DNA of 64,000 nucleotides from Desulfovibrionales bacterium. Lineage in GTDB: Bacteria; Desulfobacterota; Desulfovibrionia; Desulfovibrionales; Desulfonatronaceae. The notes beneath the pieces are model-generated. The model searched no databases. It saw only the letters and a list, made by a program, of their open reading frames with translations, and was not told the origin of the DNA. A program made the position numbers and the translations under genes. The stretch lies in the NCBI GenBank assembly GCA_007693505.1, contig REDL01000055.1, forward strand, positions 1 to 64,000. Reading direction: 5' to 3'. This document shows positions 34,833-42,796 of this stretch, in pieces (position 1 is the first letter of the stretch; the number at the start of each line of letters is the position of its first letter).

Positions 34833-36158
34833 ATGGAAAAAACACGGAGCACCCTGTTTCAGGGGCTGTCCTTTCCTGAAGAGATCGGTGAAAATGCCTT
34901 CATGACCCTGTACAAGTGGGCAGATATGCACAACCTGCCCCCGGGACAAGTGCTGGCAAGGGAAGACTCCCCTGAGCAGAACGCATTTTACGTGCTCCAC
35001 GGGGCCATCCAGATCTCCAAAAAGGTCAATGGCCAGGATGTTCAGGTTGCCGTCCTTGGTCGGGGCGAATGGATTGAGTCGGGATCACTGTTTCGCAGGC
35101 AAACCATGTCGTATACAGCGACAGCCCTCGAACCCAGCGTGGTGATGACCATCACGCCCACTGCCCTGGGTGCGTTGCATTCCGAGGATCAACTGGCCAT
35201 CCTGAAATACATCAACGATTTTTCCCAAAAGCGGATTGACTCCCTGACGACACAACTCGCCACCCTGCAAACCAGAAACACACAGCTGACGGATAATTTG
35301 TTCTATCAGCGGTTGCATTTGAAAACAGACGCCAGCAAGTCCAAAATCGTCCAGAGTATTATCAAGAAAGTCCCCCGCCTGCCGGCATTCGCAAAAAATC
35401 TTGCCCTGAACGCTCTTGGAGACGACTACTCCCCGACACAGTTGTCGGAGATCATCAAACATGATCCGGCATTGGTCGGGATGATCCTGAAAACCATTAA
35501 CTCGCCGACGTATGGATTCCATTCAAAAATATCAGATATTCACCGGGCCATCGTGCTGCTGGGCAGTGACCAAATATCCCGACTGCTGATAGCGGAGGGA
35601 GTCCGCAAGGTCATGCCTGACAGCCCCATCTTTCACGAACTGCATGTGCATACCCTGGCCATATCGCAGATCGCCTTTTTAATCGCCGTGAAATCAGGAA
35701 ACAAAAATCCGGCCCAGGTTGCGACGGTCGGACTGGTCCATGCCTTGGGGGAGGCCGTGATCGAATACATCAAGGAACACAACCCCAGCTACGCGGAGTT
35801 CTTCAACGACCTGGATTCGGCCCAGCTTGGCGCAATGCTCTTCAAGGAATGGGATTTTCCAGAAGTGTTGCGCCGTTGCGTGGAATATCAGTTTTATCCG
35901 GAGTTCTCCCGGCCAGAGAACATCCCCACGGACATCCTTGAGACGGTGACCATCTGCTATCTGTCCCACTGCTGCTATGACCGGTTTCGCTGTTCCCAGG
36001 AGACGAAGCCCGCATCACCGTTTTTTGATGAGTATATGGCGTTAATGCCCTGGAAGGGATTGAACCTGGAGGAAATGATCGAGCATCATTTGATGCCGCA
36101 AATTATCAAAAAGCTGCCCTCCTACCCAGCGGTCCTGCGCAAACTTTTCAAAAAATAA
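34833..36158 (+). CDS. Cyclic-nucleotide-binding-like plus HDOD domain protein
   Basis: 441 residues. N-terminal cupin-like cNMP-binding fold at about 10-125 (LPPGQVLAREDSPEQNAFYV, GRGEWIESGSLF), a short helical linker, then an HDOD domain at about 165-370 (VPRLPAFAKN, DYSPTQLSEIIKHDPALVGM, LLGSDQISRLLIAEGVR, VGLVHALGEAVIEYI). HDOD proteins act in signalling and lack the HD metal residues. The R-x-x-S-A signature of true cAMP sites is not clear, so the ligand is open. ATG at 34833 follows GGAGATACA. Confidence 0.88.
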   Translation: MEKTRSTLFQGLSFPEEIGENAFMTLYKWADMHNLPPGQVLAREDSPEQNAFYVLHGAIQISKKVNGQDVQVAVLGRGEWIESGSLFRRQTMSYTATALEPSVVMTITPTALGALHSEDQLAILKYINDFSQKRIDSLTTQLATLQTRNTQLTDNLFYQRLHLKTDASKSKIVQSIIKKVPRLPAFAKNLALNALGDDYSPTQLSEIIKHDPALVGMILKTINSPTYGFHSKISDIHRAIVLLGSDQISRLLIAEGVRKVMPDSPIFHELHVHTLAISQIAFLIAVKSGNKNPAQVATVGLVHALGEAVIEYIKEHNPSYAEFFNDLDSAQLGAMLFKEWDFPEVLRRCVEYQFYPEFSRPENIPTDILETVTICYLSHCCYDRFRCSQETKPASPFFDEYMALMPWKGLNLEEMIEHHLMPQIIKKLPSYPAVLRKLFKK

Positions 36159-36285
36159 AGGGCAAGCGTGAGCATGCCCCAGGTCTTATGGGCCGGAGCA
36201 ACGCCCCCCTGATCTCCCCTGACGCAGTTGCTTTCAACATCGCGAGCTTTTGCGGGTCCCATTTCATCGTAGCCATCCTTCCCCC
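36159..36285. other. Downstream spacer
   Basis: A short spacer after the HDOD gene with a weak GGGCA...TGCCC inverted word at 36160-36180 and no T-run. On the minus strand an ATG at 36276 starts MATMKWDPQKLAML, possibly the displaced start of the antitoxin that once followed the relic toxin described next; not supported as a gene. Confidence 0.3.
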
Positions 36286-36430
36286 TTTAGAAATTTCCTG
36301 GTGGTCTTGCGACTGAAAATAACTCTATTGAGAGAAAAAATCATTGCCGACATCAAAATGTGGCGCCACCGAGGCAGAGTCACCAAACCGTACCACAAGG
36401 TTTCGCTGGTTCGAATATTTCGTAACTATT
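36286..36430 (-). pseudogene. Relic of a BrnT-like toxin gene, C-terminal part
   Basis: On the minus strand the DNA aligns nearly base for base with the 3' half of the intact toxin gene at 37041-37319; shared words include TCCTGGTGG.CTTGCGACTG and CCGTACCACAA. Reading it gives fragments like SLNRVIFSRKTTRKFLKG, matching FLKTIIPSRKATRIFLKG of the intact copy. Frame changes and lost N-terminus make it non-functional. So the toxin-antitoxin locus was once duplicated and one copy decayed. Confidence 0.75.
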
Positions 36431-36472
36431 CAGCACATCGTGGGCAATGCCTCATTCCGGCACTGGGTTCCT

Positions 36473-36543
36473 GCCTGTGCGGGAATGACTTGTTTTGCCA
36501 TGCCGCCTACGAATCAGTCAGACCCGCGAAGGCGGGTATCCAG
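36473..36543. repeat. Dispersed CTGGATACCCGC-type repeat, copy 2 (inverted)
   Basis: Begins CTGGGTTCCTGCCTGTGCGG and ends CCCGCGAAGGCGGGTATCCAG-like at 36543, inverted relative to the copy at 16551-16633. The match extends into the flank (CTGAGAAGTTAC words). Confidence 0.75.
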
Positions 36544-36630
36544 ACCGCATTACTTCGGATGAACTGAGAAGTTACAATATTTCTTTTTGTAGGGATGAGG
36601 TCCGTCATCAAGAAAACCATCCAAAGGCGA

Positions 36631-36720
36631 CTTGAACATCTGAACAGATCAAGGGGAATGGCGGCGAATTGATCGCGTCAAGGTTTCGCGGACATGCCAA
36701 AGCAGGCTCCCAGAGCGGTG
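36631..36720. repeat. 90-base direct repeat, left copy
   Basis: Aligns without gaps to 37444-37533 at 77 of 90 positions (counted by eye). The two copies bracket the intact toxin-antitoxin pair. Confidence 0.85.
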
Positions 36721-36741
36721 CTTCGCCTGAGAGCCGACCAA

Positions 36742-37044
36742 TCAACGCGGCCGCTGGGCAGACTTGAGTGCGGAGATGTCCATGAGTCCGCCGGAAACAA
36801 ACTTGTGCAGGACACTGGACACCAGGGACTGGTATGGAAGCCCCTCCTCCAAAGCCCGGCGCTGAAGCGCTTCCAAATCCCGGCTGGAGATTCGAACATG
36901 AATGCACTTGTCTTTCTTGAACGTTTCTTGCGCTACACTGGCAAGATACTCCCTCCGGTCGGCATTCAGGTCCGATTCAAACTTTCCTGAATCATAAGCT
37001 TCCAACAACTCACGCTCTTCCGAGTCTAATCTTGTCTTGGTCAT
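36742..37044 (-). CDS. Antitoxin of a BrnT-like toxin-antitoxin pair
   Basis: 100 residues. KCIHVRISSRDLEALQRRAL and LPYQSLVSSVLHKFVSG give a ribbon-helix-helix (CopG/BrnA-like) DNA-binding and dimerisation region in the C-terminal half; the N-terminal half is acidic (DSEERELLEAYDSGKFES), suited to wrap the toxin. ATGA overlap with the toxin gene at 37041-37044 gives toxin-first order, as in brnTA. It probably represses the operon and neutralises the toxin. Confidence 0.85.
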   Translation of the reverse strand: MTKTRLDSEERELLEAYDSGKFESDLNADRREYLASVAQETFKKDKCIHVRISSRDLEALQRRALEEGLPYQSLVSSVLHKFVSGGLMDISALKSAQRPR

Positions 37045-37319
37045 ACTCCCCCCTTCAAAAAAATCCTGGTGGCCTTGCGACTGGGAATAATCGTCTTGAG
37101 AAATATTTCATTACCACTCTCAACATACGGCACCAACCAAGCGTAGTCATCAATCCGTACCACAAAGAGTCGTTGGTTCGGATATTTTTCCGTATCTGGA
37201 TGAGGTCCATCATCGAGCAAACCATCCGTCTGAAGAGCAAACATGACATCCTCGAAGGATACGCCGCGCTCGCTCATTAACCGCTGGTTTTTTTCCGCAT
37301 TCCAGTTAAATTGCTTCAT
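37041..37319 (-). CDS. BrnT-like toxin (RelE-fold ribonuclease family)
   Basis: 92 residues. MKQFNWNAEKNQRLMSERGV followed by SFEDVMFAL matches the BrnT-like start (W-x-x-x-K-N, G-V-S-F-E-D), then YPNQRLFVVRIDDYAWLVPY and LKTIIPSRKATRIFL. Distinct from the classic BrnT at 12.1 kb in the middle section. Predicted to cleave mRNA when its antitoxin is lost. ATG at 37319 chosen; ribosome site weak. Intact here, with a decayed paralog 600 bases away and direct repeats on both sides. Confidence 0.82.
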   Translation of the reverse strand: MKQFNWNAEKNQRLMSERGVSFEDVMFALQTDGLLDDGPHPDTEKYPNQRLFVVRIDDYAWLVPYVESGNEIFLKTIIPSRKATRIFLKGGV

Positions 37320-37443
37320 GAAGGGTATTTTGCCCAATGCATGTCTCTGGGAGCCGGCACCCATTGAAAATATGCAGGCATCTCGCCTTTCGCGACGTGT
37401 CTCTCCGTTTGCCCGCCCCAAAATGTTGGATATTGCAAGGTAG

Positions 37444-37533
37444 CTCGGACATCTGACCAGATCAAGAGGAATGGCGGCGAATTGATCGAACCAAGGTTTC
37501 GAGAATATGCCGAAGCCGGCTCCCAGGGCGGTG
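37444..37533. repeat. 90-base direct repeat, right copy
   Basis: Partner of 36631-36720. Together they enclose about 810 bases containing only the toxin and antitoxin genes. Confidence 0.85.
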
Positions 37534-37562
37534 ACTGGCCAATGGTCCGGCCAAGGATGTTG

Positions 37563-38837
37563 TCAGGAACCCCGGTGACCAGGCTGGAAAAACAGCACGG
37601 CCAGCAGGCCAATGACACCGGTCAGGGCCACGGGGGCAAGTTCCGCGAGGCTGGGCAGGGTTTTGGTGCGGGCGAGGCGGATCACCACGAGGATAGCCAG
37701 GGCCGTCAGGATGCCGGCAATGGACCAGGGACCGCCGAGTTGGATATGAGGGGCGACCTGACCACGCCAGGGGTTTTCCAGGTGCAACTCCACGGGGAGG
37801 AGAAACGCGCGCATCCCGAGCAGCCAGGATGGTGAGAAGTCCCGGCGGGGCAGCTCAAACCGGTGCAGCGGTGCATAGGCCCTGTTCATGACCGTGCCGA
37901 ACACGGCATCCTCCGAGCTGACCGTGACGGTCCGGTACAGGGGGTCGATGAGCAGTTTGAGGTCCATGCGGGCGGGGTCGTAGCCGTCCACCGGCAGGGG
38001 GATCAGCCGGTAGTCGTCCCAGGAGATCAAAAACGCCTCACTCTGCCTGGTGATGATCACCCCGCGGAACTCCCGGCGTTCGTTCTCGTTGACGATGATG
38101 TCCAGCACATCCAGGGAGGGGTCGATGCCCGTGGCCACCACTTCGGGCTGGTTCAGAATACGTTTGACGTGAAATATCCGCCCTACGGCATCGCGGATGA
38201 AGTAGCCGTCGTCAAAAGGCTTCAGGTTCGTGGCCCGGCCGCCGATCACCGTGGCCGGGAAGGAAAAGCCGAGATCCTTCAAGACAGTGGTGAAGGTTTC
38301 AGTCAGGCCGTGATCCAGGCGGTTATCATCCGCGTTCAGGAACTCCATGGCCGCATCCGTGAACCGGAACATCTCCACGGGGAAGCGCATCATGGCCACC
38401 GCCGGGTCGATGTTGAACAGTGGATAGAGGTCGATGCGCGGGTGATGGCCGCGCAGATGGCGGGCGCGGATTTCCAGTCCCTGGCGATCCGCGGCGATGG
38501 CCTGGGCGTCGAAGGTTTGCCCGGCAATGGTCATTGGCAGCAGATTGCGCCGCTCCAGGTTGCGAAAATAAACAAAGGGCAGCTGGTCTTCGAATTCCTC
38601 GCGGCTGTACTCCCGGCCCTGCTCGTCGCGGTACAGGAACTGGTGGCCGCCCAGGGACTCCTGGTAGATGAACGCTTCCAGAAGCGGACTGTAAAACAGC
38701 AGCGGTTCGTCGCCGCCCGAGCCCCCAACCTTGTTGAAAATCGCGGGCAGGAGAAAGCTCAGGGCCAGGACAGCCAGAATTGTCGCGCTCCATCGCGAGG
38801 CCGGGAAGGGCGTGCGGGATGAGATATTCCGGGACAT
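37563..38837 (-). CDS. DUF4857-type membrane-associated protein of an ABC operon
   Basis: 424 residues. One N-terminal helix (SATILAVLALSFLLPAIFN), a large outer domain (about 45-355), and two C-terminal helices (about 365-390 and 400-418). YRDEQGREYSREEFEDQLPF and the FNKVGG context match DUF4857 proteins that accompany ABC transporters in Bacteroidetes and Desulfovibrio (from memory). Function unknown. GGGAGG precedes the ATG at 38837, which overlaps the permease stop by one base (TGATG). Confidence 0.8.
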   Translation of the reverse strand: MSRNISSRTPFPASRWSATILAVLALSFLLPAIFNKVGGSGGDEPLLFYSPLLEAFIYQESLGGHQFLYRDEQGREYSREEFEDQLPFVYFRNLERRNLLPMTIAGQTFDAQAIAADRQGLEIRARHLRGHHPRIDLYPLFNIDPAVAMMRFPVEMFRFTDAAMEFLNADDNRLDHGLTETFTTVLKDLGFSFPATVIGGRATNLKPFDDGYFIRDAVGRIFHVKRILNQPEVVATGIDPSLDVLDIIVNENERREFRGVIITRQSEAFLISWDDYRLIPLPVDGYDPARMDLKLLIDPLYRTVTVSSEDAVFGTVMNRAYAPLHRFELPRRDFSPSWLLGMRAFLLPVELHLENPWRGQVAPHIQLGGPWSIAGILTALAILVVIRLARTKTLPSLAELAPVALTGVIGLLAVLFFQPGHRGS

Positions 38838-39505
38838 CACGCGCCTCCCTGGTGAAACCGGCGACATGGTTCAAAGACGCTCAAAAGCGTCAAAGGCAGC
38901 AGAACCAGAAGCCAGGGCAAGGCCGGGGTGAACCAGCCGTAGCCGCGGCCCATCAGGAGCATGAATGCCGCTGCCCCGAACACCAGCACCAGAGCAAGAC
39001 GTCGCGGCCATTTCGGCTCCAGGAGGACGGCCGCCGCTCCCAGATAGCCCACCAATCCGGCCGCGTACCAGGGGACCATGGTTTCCAGAGCGGACAGACT
39101 CACTTCTGTGGGAAAATAGCGGGTCATGGTCAGGTGGGTCAGGACGGCGACCGCGCCGATCACCACCAGAACATGTCCCAGACCTGTCAGCAGGCTCCAG
39201 CCCAGCATGGTTTCCCGGGCCACGGGCAGGTGCAGAGCGATGCGCATTCTTCGGCCCATCAGTTCGGGAACGAACTGGGCCGCGGCCAGGGCCAGGCCCG
39301 TGAACAACGGCAGATGGCGCATCTGGTACTGAAACACGGTCTGGAGATGAATGGCCTGGTACCAGACCATCTGGGCGTGCTCCGTGGCCATCTGCTGGCG
39401 GATGTCCAGGAATACCTTGATGCAGAACCCCACGTTCACGGCCAAAGCCCCCAGAAACATCCAGCGCAGTTTCAGCCCTTCCTTGAGCAGTATGGATCGA
39501 ATCAC
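38837..39505 (-). CDS. ABC transporter membrane subunit
   Basis: 222 residues, about six hydrophobic helices (near 15-33, 64-78, 100-122, 145-162, 166-185, 195-212). It resembles ABC-2-like permeases: short, no signal, with the ATPase gene 12 bases upstream and the DUF4857 gene overlapping downstream. The transported substrate is not evident; heme or quinone-related or metal export has been guessed for such loci. Confidence 0.82.
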   Translation of the reverse strand: MIRSILLKEGLKLRWMFLGALAVNVGFCIKVFLDIRQQMATEHAQMVWYQAIHLQTVFQYQMRHLPLFTGLALAAAQFVPELMGRRMRIALHLPVARETMLGWSLLTGLGHVLVVIGAVAVLTHLTMTRYFPTEVSLSALETMVPWYAAGLVGYLGAAAVLLEPKWPRRLALVLVFGAAAFMLLMGRGYGWFTPALPWLLVLLPLTLLSVFEPCRRFHQGGA

Positions 39506-39517
39506 TCCCCCTCCCCT

Positions 39518-40435
39518 TCAGTAATTGCCCATCAGGCCGATGAACCCATCCTCCAAACTCATGGGGGCCTGGGACAGATCCCGGGCCTGAACGCCCAGAT
39601 CGGCCAGATGCCGCTCCACGGCCTGGATGTCCGCGTAGGAGTAGAGCGCAACCTTCCGGCCTCGGCGCTCGATGCCGCGGATGATGTGGTCTTGGGCCAG
39701 GCCCTGGGCCAAGTTCTGGGCCAGGGCCTGGGTCTGCTCCGGCGGATCGTCGCAGTTAAAAACGTACTTGCGAAAGGCGCTCAGAAATTCCTCCAGCCCG
39801 ACCTGCATGATCTCGCCCTGGTCGATGAAGATGATCGTATCCACCAACTGCTCCAGGTCCTGGACAATATGGCTGGTGACGAAGACGGTCTTGCCCTTCC
39901 TGGCCGCGAAATCGTGGAGCACGTCCAGGAACAGCCGCCGGTATCCGGCGTCCAGGCCCATGGAATAGTCGTCCAGGATCAGCAGGTCCGGGTCCTGGGC
40001 CATGATTACGCCCAGGACCACCTGGGAACGCTGGCCGCAGGACATGTTCGCCACCTTGTGGTTCAGGGGCAGGCCCATCCTGTCCACCAGCCCGAAAAAC
40101 ACCTCCGGGTTCCAGCGGGGATAGAAACCGCGATAAAAGCGTTCGGTCTGGGCAATGGTCATGAACTCGTAGGCCAGATGGCCCTCGTGAAGCAGGCCGA
40201 TCCGGGCGCGCACCTCCGGAGGCAGGTTGTGGGAATCCTCGCCCAACACCAGGCACTTCCCCTTGAAGGGCTTGAGAAAGCCCATCAAGATGTTCACCAA
40301 TGTGGTCTTGCCCTGTCCGTTCTTGCCCAGCAGGCCGCAGACCGCCCCCTCCGGAACGCTGAAATTGAGATTCTCGTAGATCGCTCGACCATTGTACCGG
40401 TGGCCCAGACCACGAATCTCAATGGCGTTGCTCAC
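39518..40435 (-). CDS. ABC transporter ATP-binding protein
   Basis: 305 residues. Walker A LLGKNGQGKTTLVN, Q-loop region GLLHEGHLAYEFMT, signature MSCGQRSQVVLGVIM (LSGGQ with Met and Cys substitutions), Walker B DLLILDDYSMGLD, in which the catalytic Glu is replaced by Asp (LLILDD), and H-loop VFVTSHIVQDL. A C-terminal 80-residue extension follows as in CcmA/NatA types. The non-standard signature and Asp in place of Glu suggest slow hydrolysis. Confidence 0.9.
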   Translation of the reverse strand: MSNAIEIRGLGHRYNGRAIYENLNFSVPEGAVCGLLGKNGQGKTTLVNILMGFLKPFKGKCLVLGEDSHNLPPEVRARIGLLHEGHLAYEFMTIAQTERFYRGFYPRWNPEVFFGLVDRMGLPLNHKVANMSCGQRSQVVLGVIMAQDPDLLILDDYSMGLDAGYRRLFLDVLHDFAARKGKTVFVTSHIVQDLEQLVDTIIFIDQGEIMQVGLEEFLSAFRKYVFNCDDPPEQTQALAQNLAQGLAQDHIIRGIERRGRKVALYSYADIQAVERHLADLGVQARDLSQAPMSLEDGFIGLMGNY

Positions 40436-40755
40436 TGACCGATCTGCCGTCCAGGCACCCGCAACTGATGCTCCGGGCCGGCATCGAAGACCACGAGAAA
40501 GTCCCCCCGGGGCTTCATGAAGATGAATTCCGCGGTGTCATCCATTCGACCTTCCTGCAAGATCCGCCCGTCCGGGGACTTGATGCGCATGATTACCCCG
40601 GCCGCAGACGATCCGTCGGAAAACCCGCCCTGGCAGGTGATGGAATTGTCGCCGTTGTCCATGCACAGCATCAGGGGCGTATGCGCCCAGGCCGCTGAAC
40701 CGACGGAGACCAGAACGGCAATAGCCAGAAAAGCGATCGTTCCTTTCAAAATCAT
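40432..40755 (-). CDS. Small exported protein of the ABC operon
   Basis: 107 residues with a signal peptide (FLAIAVLVSVGSAAWA). The mature part has a Cys pair (LMLCMDNGDNSITCQGGF) and a beta-sandwich look (AAGVIMRIKSPDGRILQEG), like carboxypeptidase-regulatory or DUF4198-type periplasmic domains. ATGA overlap with the ATPase gene makes it the first gene of a four-gene operon. Possibly the periplasmic partner binding the transported ligand. Confidence 0.78.
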   Translation of the reverse strand: MILKGTIAFLAIAVLVSVGSAAWAHTPLMLCMDNGDNSITCQGGFSDGSSAAGVIMRIKSPDGRILQEGRMDDTAEFIFMKPRGDFLVVFDAGPEHQLRVPGRQIGQ

Positions 40756-40949
40756 TTCACACCTCGATGCGTTGACAATTATCCGGTCGTTCTCACCCGG
40801 TGGTTCTCACTTGGTCATTCACACCTGGTCGTTCTCACGCCCCAGCGTGGGAAAGCGTGGGAGCCCGCTTTGTAGTCAAACAAAAACAAGCTGAACAATT
40901 TAATGGAAATACATTGATATCTTGAAACATTTTCCTGGCAATCATTACC

Positions 40950-41064
40950 GTAGGGGCAGGCCTCACGCCTGCCCTGGTTCTTCACGATTCTTTGGTATGC
41001 CGGCATATTGCTGCTGACCCGCATTGCCGCTCCCATCCAGGGCGGCCGCGAAGGCCGCCCCTAC
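40950..41064. repeat. Dispersed double-hairpin element, copy 2
   Basis: 115 bases bounded by GTAGGGGC on the left and CCCCTAC on the right, i.e. inverted ends. Each end is a hairpin (GGCAGGC-CTCAC-GCCTGCC; GGGCGGCC-GCGAA-GGCCGCCC). Same layout as 15281-15391. Reads like a miniature inverted-repeat element. Confidence 0.8.
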
Positions 41065-41403
41065 CATGGAAAATGTCAATCAGTTCTGAACCATCCCCGC
41101 ATTGTTCAGGTTAATTGTGCTCGATTTTTTTTGCTTCCAAAGCCCGCCTCTTCGCAAACACCAAGGTGAACGTATCAATCATCGAACCCCAAAAGTCAAT
41201 GGTGATGAGAATAATTTTCATATTATCTAATTTTATTTGATGCTATTGCTTTACAGCCATCAAACTATTCGCTAATCAAGAATCTTTATTTTCAAACAAT
41301 ACTTTTTTCTCTTCAACCATTTTGAATAGTTCAGAATTGGTCGACAGTTGAAGGTCAACAGATATCTTGAGCAACCCCATGCGGATGCATGGCCTGCCGT
41401 GCC

Positions 41404-41431
41404 GTAGGGGCGGTTCGCGAACCATCCCTAC
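41404..41431. repeat. GTAGGGG palindrome, solo hairpin
   Basis: GTAGGGGCGGTTCGCGAACC followed by ATCCCTAC: inverted ends of the same type as the larger elements but with the core collapsed to one hairpin. Confidence 0.65.
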
Positions 41432-41689
41432 TCGTGGCCGGAGTGTCAACCTGTATATTCGGTATAATTGAACCATCCCAACTATTTTTACCTGGAGCAA
41501 ACCATGATCGGCCGGTGTGCCACCCTGGTCGTGTACAGGGAGTTGTTCGTCCTGCGGGACTTTCAGATATATCTGGCAGGTGGCGCTTTGGCCTTGGCCG
41601 GATATCTTTGGGAGATTTTCGGGCCGGCCCTTGGCTGGCCCGCTCTCGTGCTCTACGCCGAGGCCAAGTGGTCGGCGTTGCATCGGAAA

Positions 41690-42222
41690 CCGGAATCCGG
41701 CCTCGCGAAAACAGGCCATGTCCTCGGCATCCACCGTGCCCACGGAAAGGTCCACGGCCAGTCCCTGGGCCGTCAGCCGCCGCGTCACGCCGGCCAATCG
41801 GGCAACCCCTTCTTTCGTCAACCGCCCGCCACTGGTCACAAAGCTGAATCGGGAAAGCCCGGACGCCAGGGCCAATCTCCCGCGCCGCTCCAGTTCCGCC
41901 TCTTCCGCCATGGGATGAGAAACAATATCCACGGCATGATGGCCGGACTGGGCATAAAACGCGCAATCTTTGGCGCAGCGTCCTGTTTTGGCGCTGGTGA
42001 TCGCGGAAAAATGCAGCTGACCGAGAAAAACCGCTCCTTCAAATCATGGGCAGCCCCAAGCCACTCCAGTACCGCTCGGCCCTGCACAATGCCCACCCGA
42101 ACCAGGTCAAGCAGTTCCCCTCGCCGCAAGGGCCTCGCTATGACGTGATGGGCAAGGTCGGTAAAAACATGGGGGAAACATCCTGAGTAGGCATCAGGCG
42201 AGACTAGCCGCTCCAGGTTCAC
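41690..42222 (-). pseudogene. Broken biotin-synthase-like radical SAM gene
   Basis: Two frames join into a BioB-like N-terminal half: AHHVIARPLRRGELLDLVR and WLGAAHDLKERFF, then after a frameshift in a five-base T/A run at 42026-42030, LGQLHFSAITSAKTGRCAKD, CAFYAQSGHHAVDIVSHPM and ASGLSRFSFVTSGGRLTKEG, to ACFREAGF. Lesions: the frameshift; the third cluster Cys (CxxxCxxC) is Tyr, codon at 41956-41958; and the reading loses homology at about 41695, before the NLETS region, so the second half is missing. Not functional as a biotin synthase. Confidence 0.8.
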
Positions 42223-42270
42223 CCGACAAGCTCACCCGACAAGCTCACCCGACAAGCTCACCCGACAAGC
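42219..42270. repeat. Four perfect tandem copies of a 13-base unit
   Basis: TCACCCGACAAGC repeats at 42219-42231, 42232-42244, 42245-42257 and 42258-42270. Immediately upstream of the broken bioB-like gene's reading direction. No protein reading is implied because 13 is not a multiple of three. Confidence 0.95.
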
Positions 42271-42517
42271 AACCCTTGCCCAAACCCTCTCCAACGAGGG
42301 GAAGGGCTCTGGTGAATAAGCGAGAACGTCGCCTCTACTGGACTCTTCCTGCTTTCCCATGGTTGCCCCAGGGCGTTGCCCTGGGCAAGCGCACGGAACA
42401 GGTCCGCGCATTGCAAAAAATCGCTGAGTCTGGAGTCGACAGATAGATGCAGGCTTCCATCAGGCTGCTTGAGATTGAAAAAAAAATCCAACGGATTGTC
42501 CAAGTGTACAGACGTGC
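42271..42517. other. Non-coding stretch with GCCCCAGGGC palindrome
   Basis: Contains CCCTCTCCAACGAGGGGAAG near 42283 and the hairpin GCCCCAGGGC-GTT-GCCCTGGGC near 42365, both of the kind found in repetitive extragenic DNA. A minus-strand frame (42258-42521) has no Shine-Dalgarno and reads through these repeats, so I do not call it. Confidence 0.4.
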
Positions 42518-42796
42518 TCAATTCTCGGGAACAATGGATATACTCCAGTCTGCCCTTCCTTGCTGGTCCTCATTTGAGTACCCAAGAACGCTCATTATAC
42601 CGTCCGAGTTCTCTGTCCAATGCACATTTTCCCAGCATTTTCGAATCTCGTAGAGTATCAACTGTGGATGGCGATGGGAGACATTGACAATCGCCTTGCT
42701 GTCGTTTGCAAGTTTTATAACCTGGGCAACCGCCAGTTTACGGTTGGCTGAACCCGAGTCGATTATTGCGGTGACCTTTAAGAATTCTTTTGACAT
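42518..42796 (-). CDS. Hypothetical protein
   Basis: 92 residues starting MSKEFLKVTAIID. It has a plausible globular mix (AVAQVIKLANDSKAIVNVSH, ILYEIRKCWENVHW) and a weak GAGAAA before the ATG. I do not recognise it. It sits among decayed sequence, has no operon partner, and may be a remnant. Confidence 0.35.
   Translation of the reverse strand: MSKEFLKVTAIIDSGSANRKLAVAQVIKLANDSKAIVNVSHRHPQLILYEIRKCWENVHWTENSDGIMSVLGYSNEDQQGRADWSISIVPEN

Larger units (their letters stand above)
40756..41689. other. Gene-poor region with palindromic elements
   Basis: About 930 bases. It holds two copies of GTAGGGG-type palindromes (40950-41064 and 41404-41431) and an AT-rich patch (41090-41300). Several short frames exist but none has a ribosome site or recognised domain. 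The promoter of the ABC operon should be just right of 40755; GTGAGAACGACC-like words repeat at 40780-40840. Confidence 0.5.

Noticed and set aside
36399-36420. GGTTCGAATATTTCG-like word resembling a tRNA T-arm
   Set aside because: No acceptor or anticodon stems can be folded around it, and it lies inside the toxin gene relic.
41468-42148. Plus-strand frame of 226 codons over the bioB-like region
   Set aside because: The minus strand carries BioB motifs across two frames; the plus frame has no domain.
42219-42270. CRISPR-like array
   Set aside because: The 13-base units are contiguous with no spacers.
42258-42521. 87-codon minus-strand frame
   Set aside because: It includes the 13-base tandem array and palindromic repeat sequence; no ribosome site.
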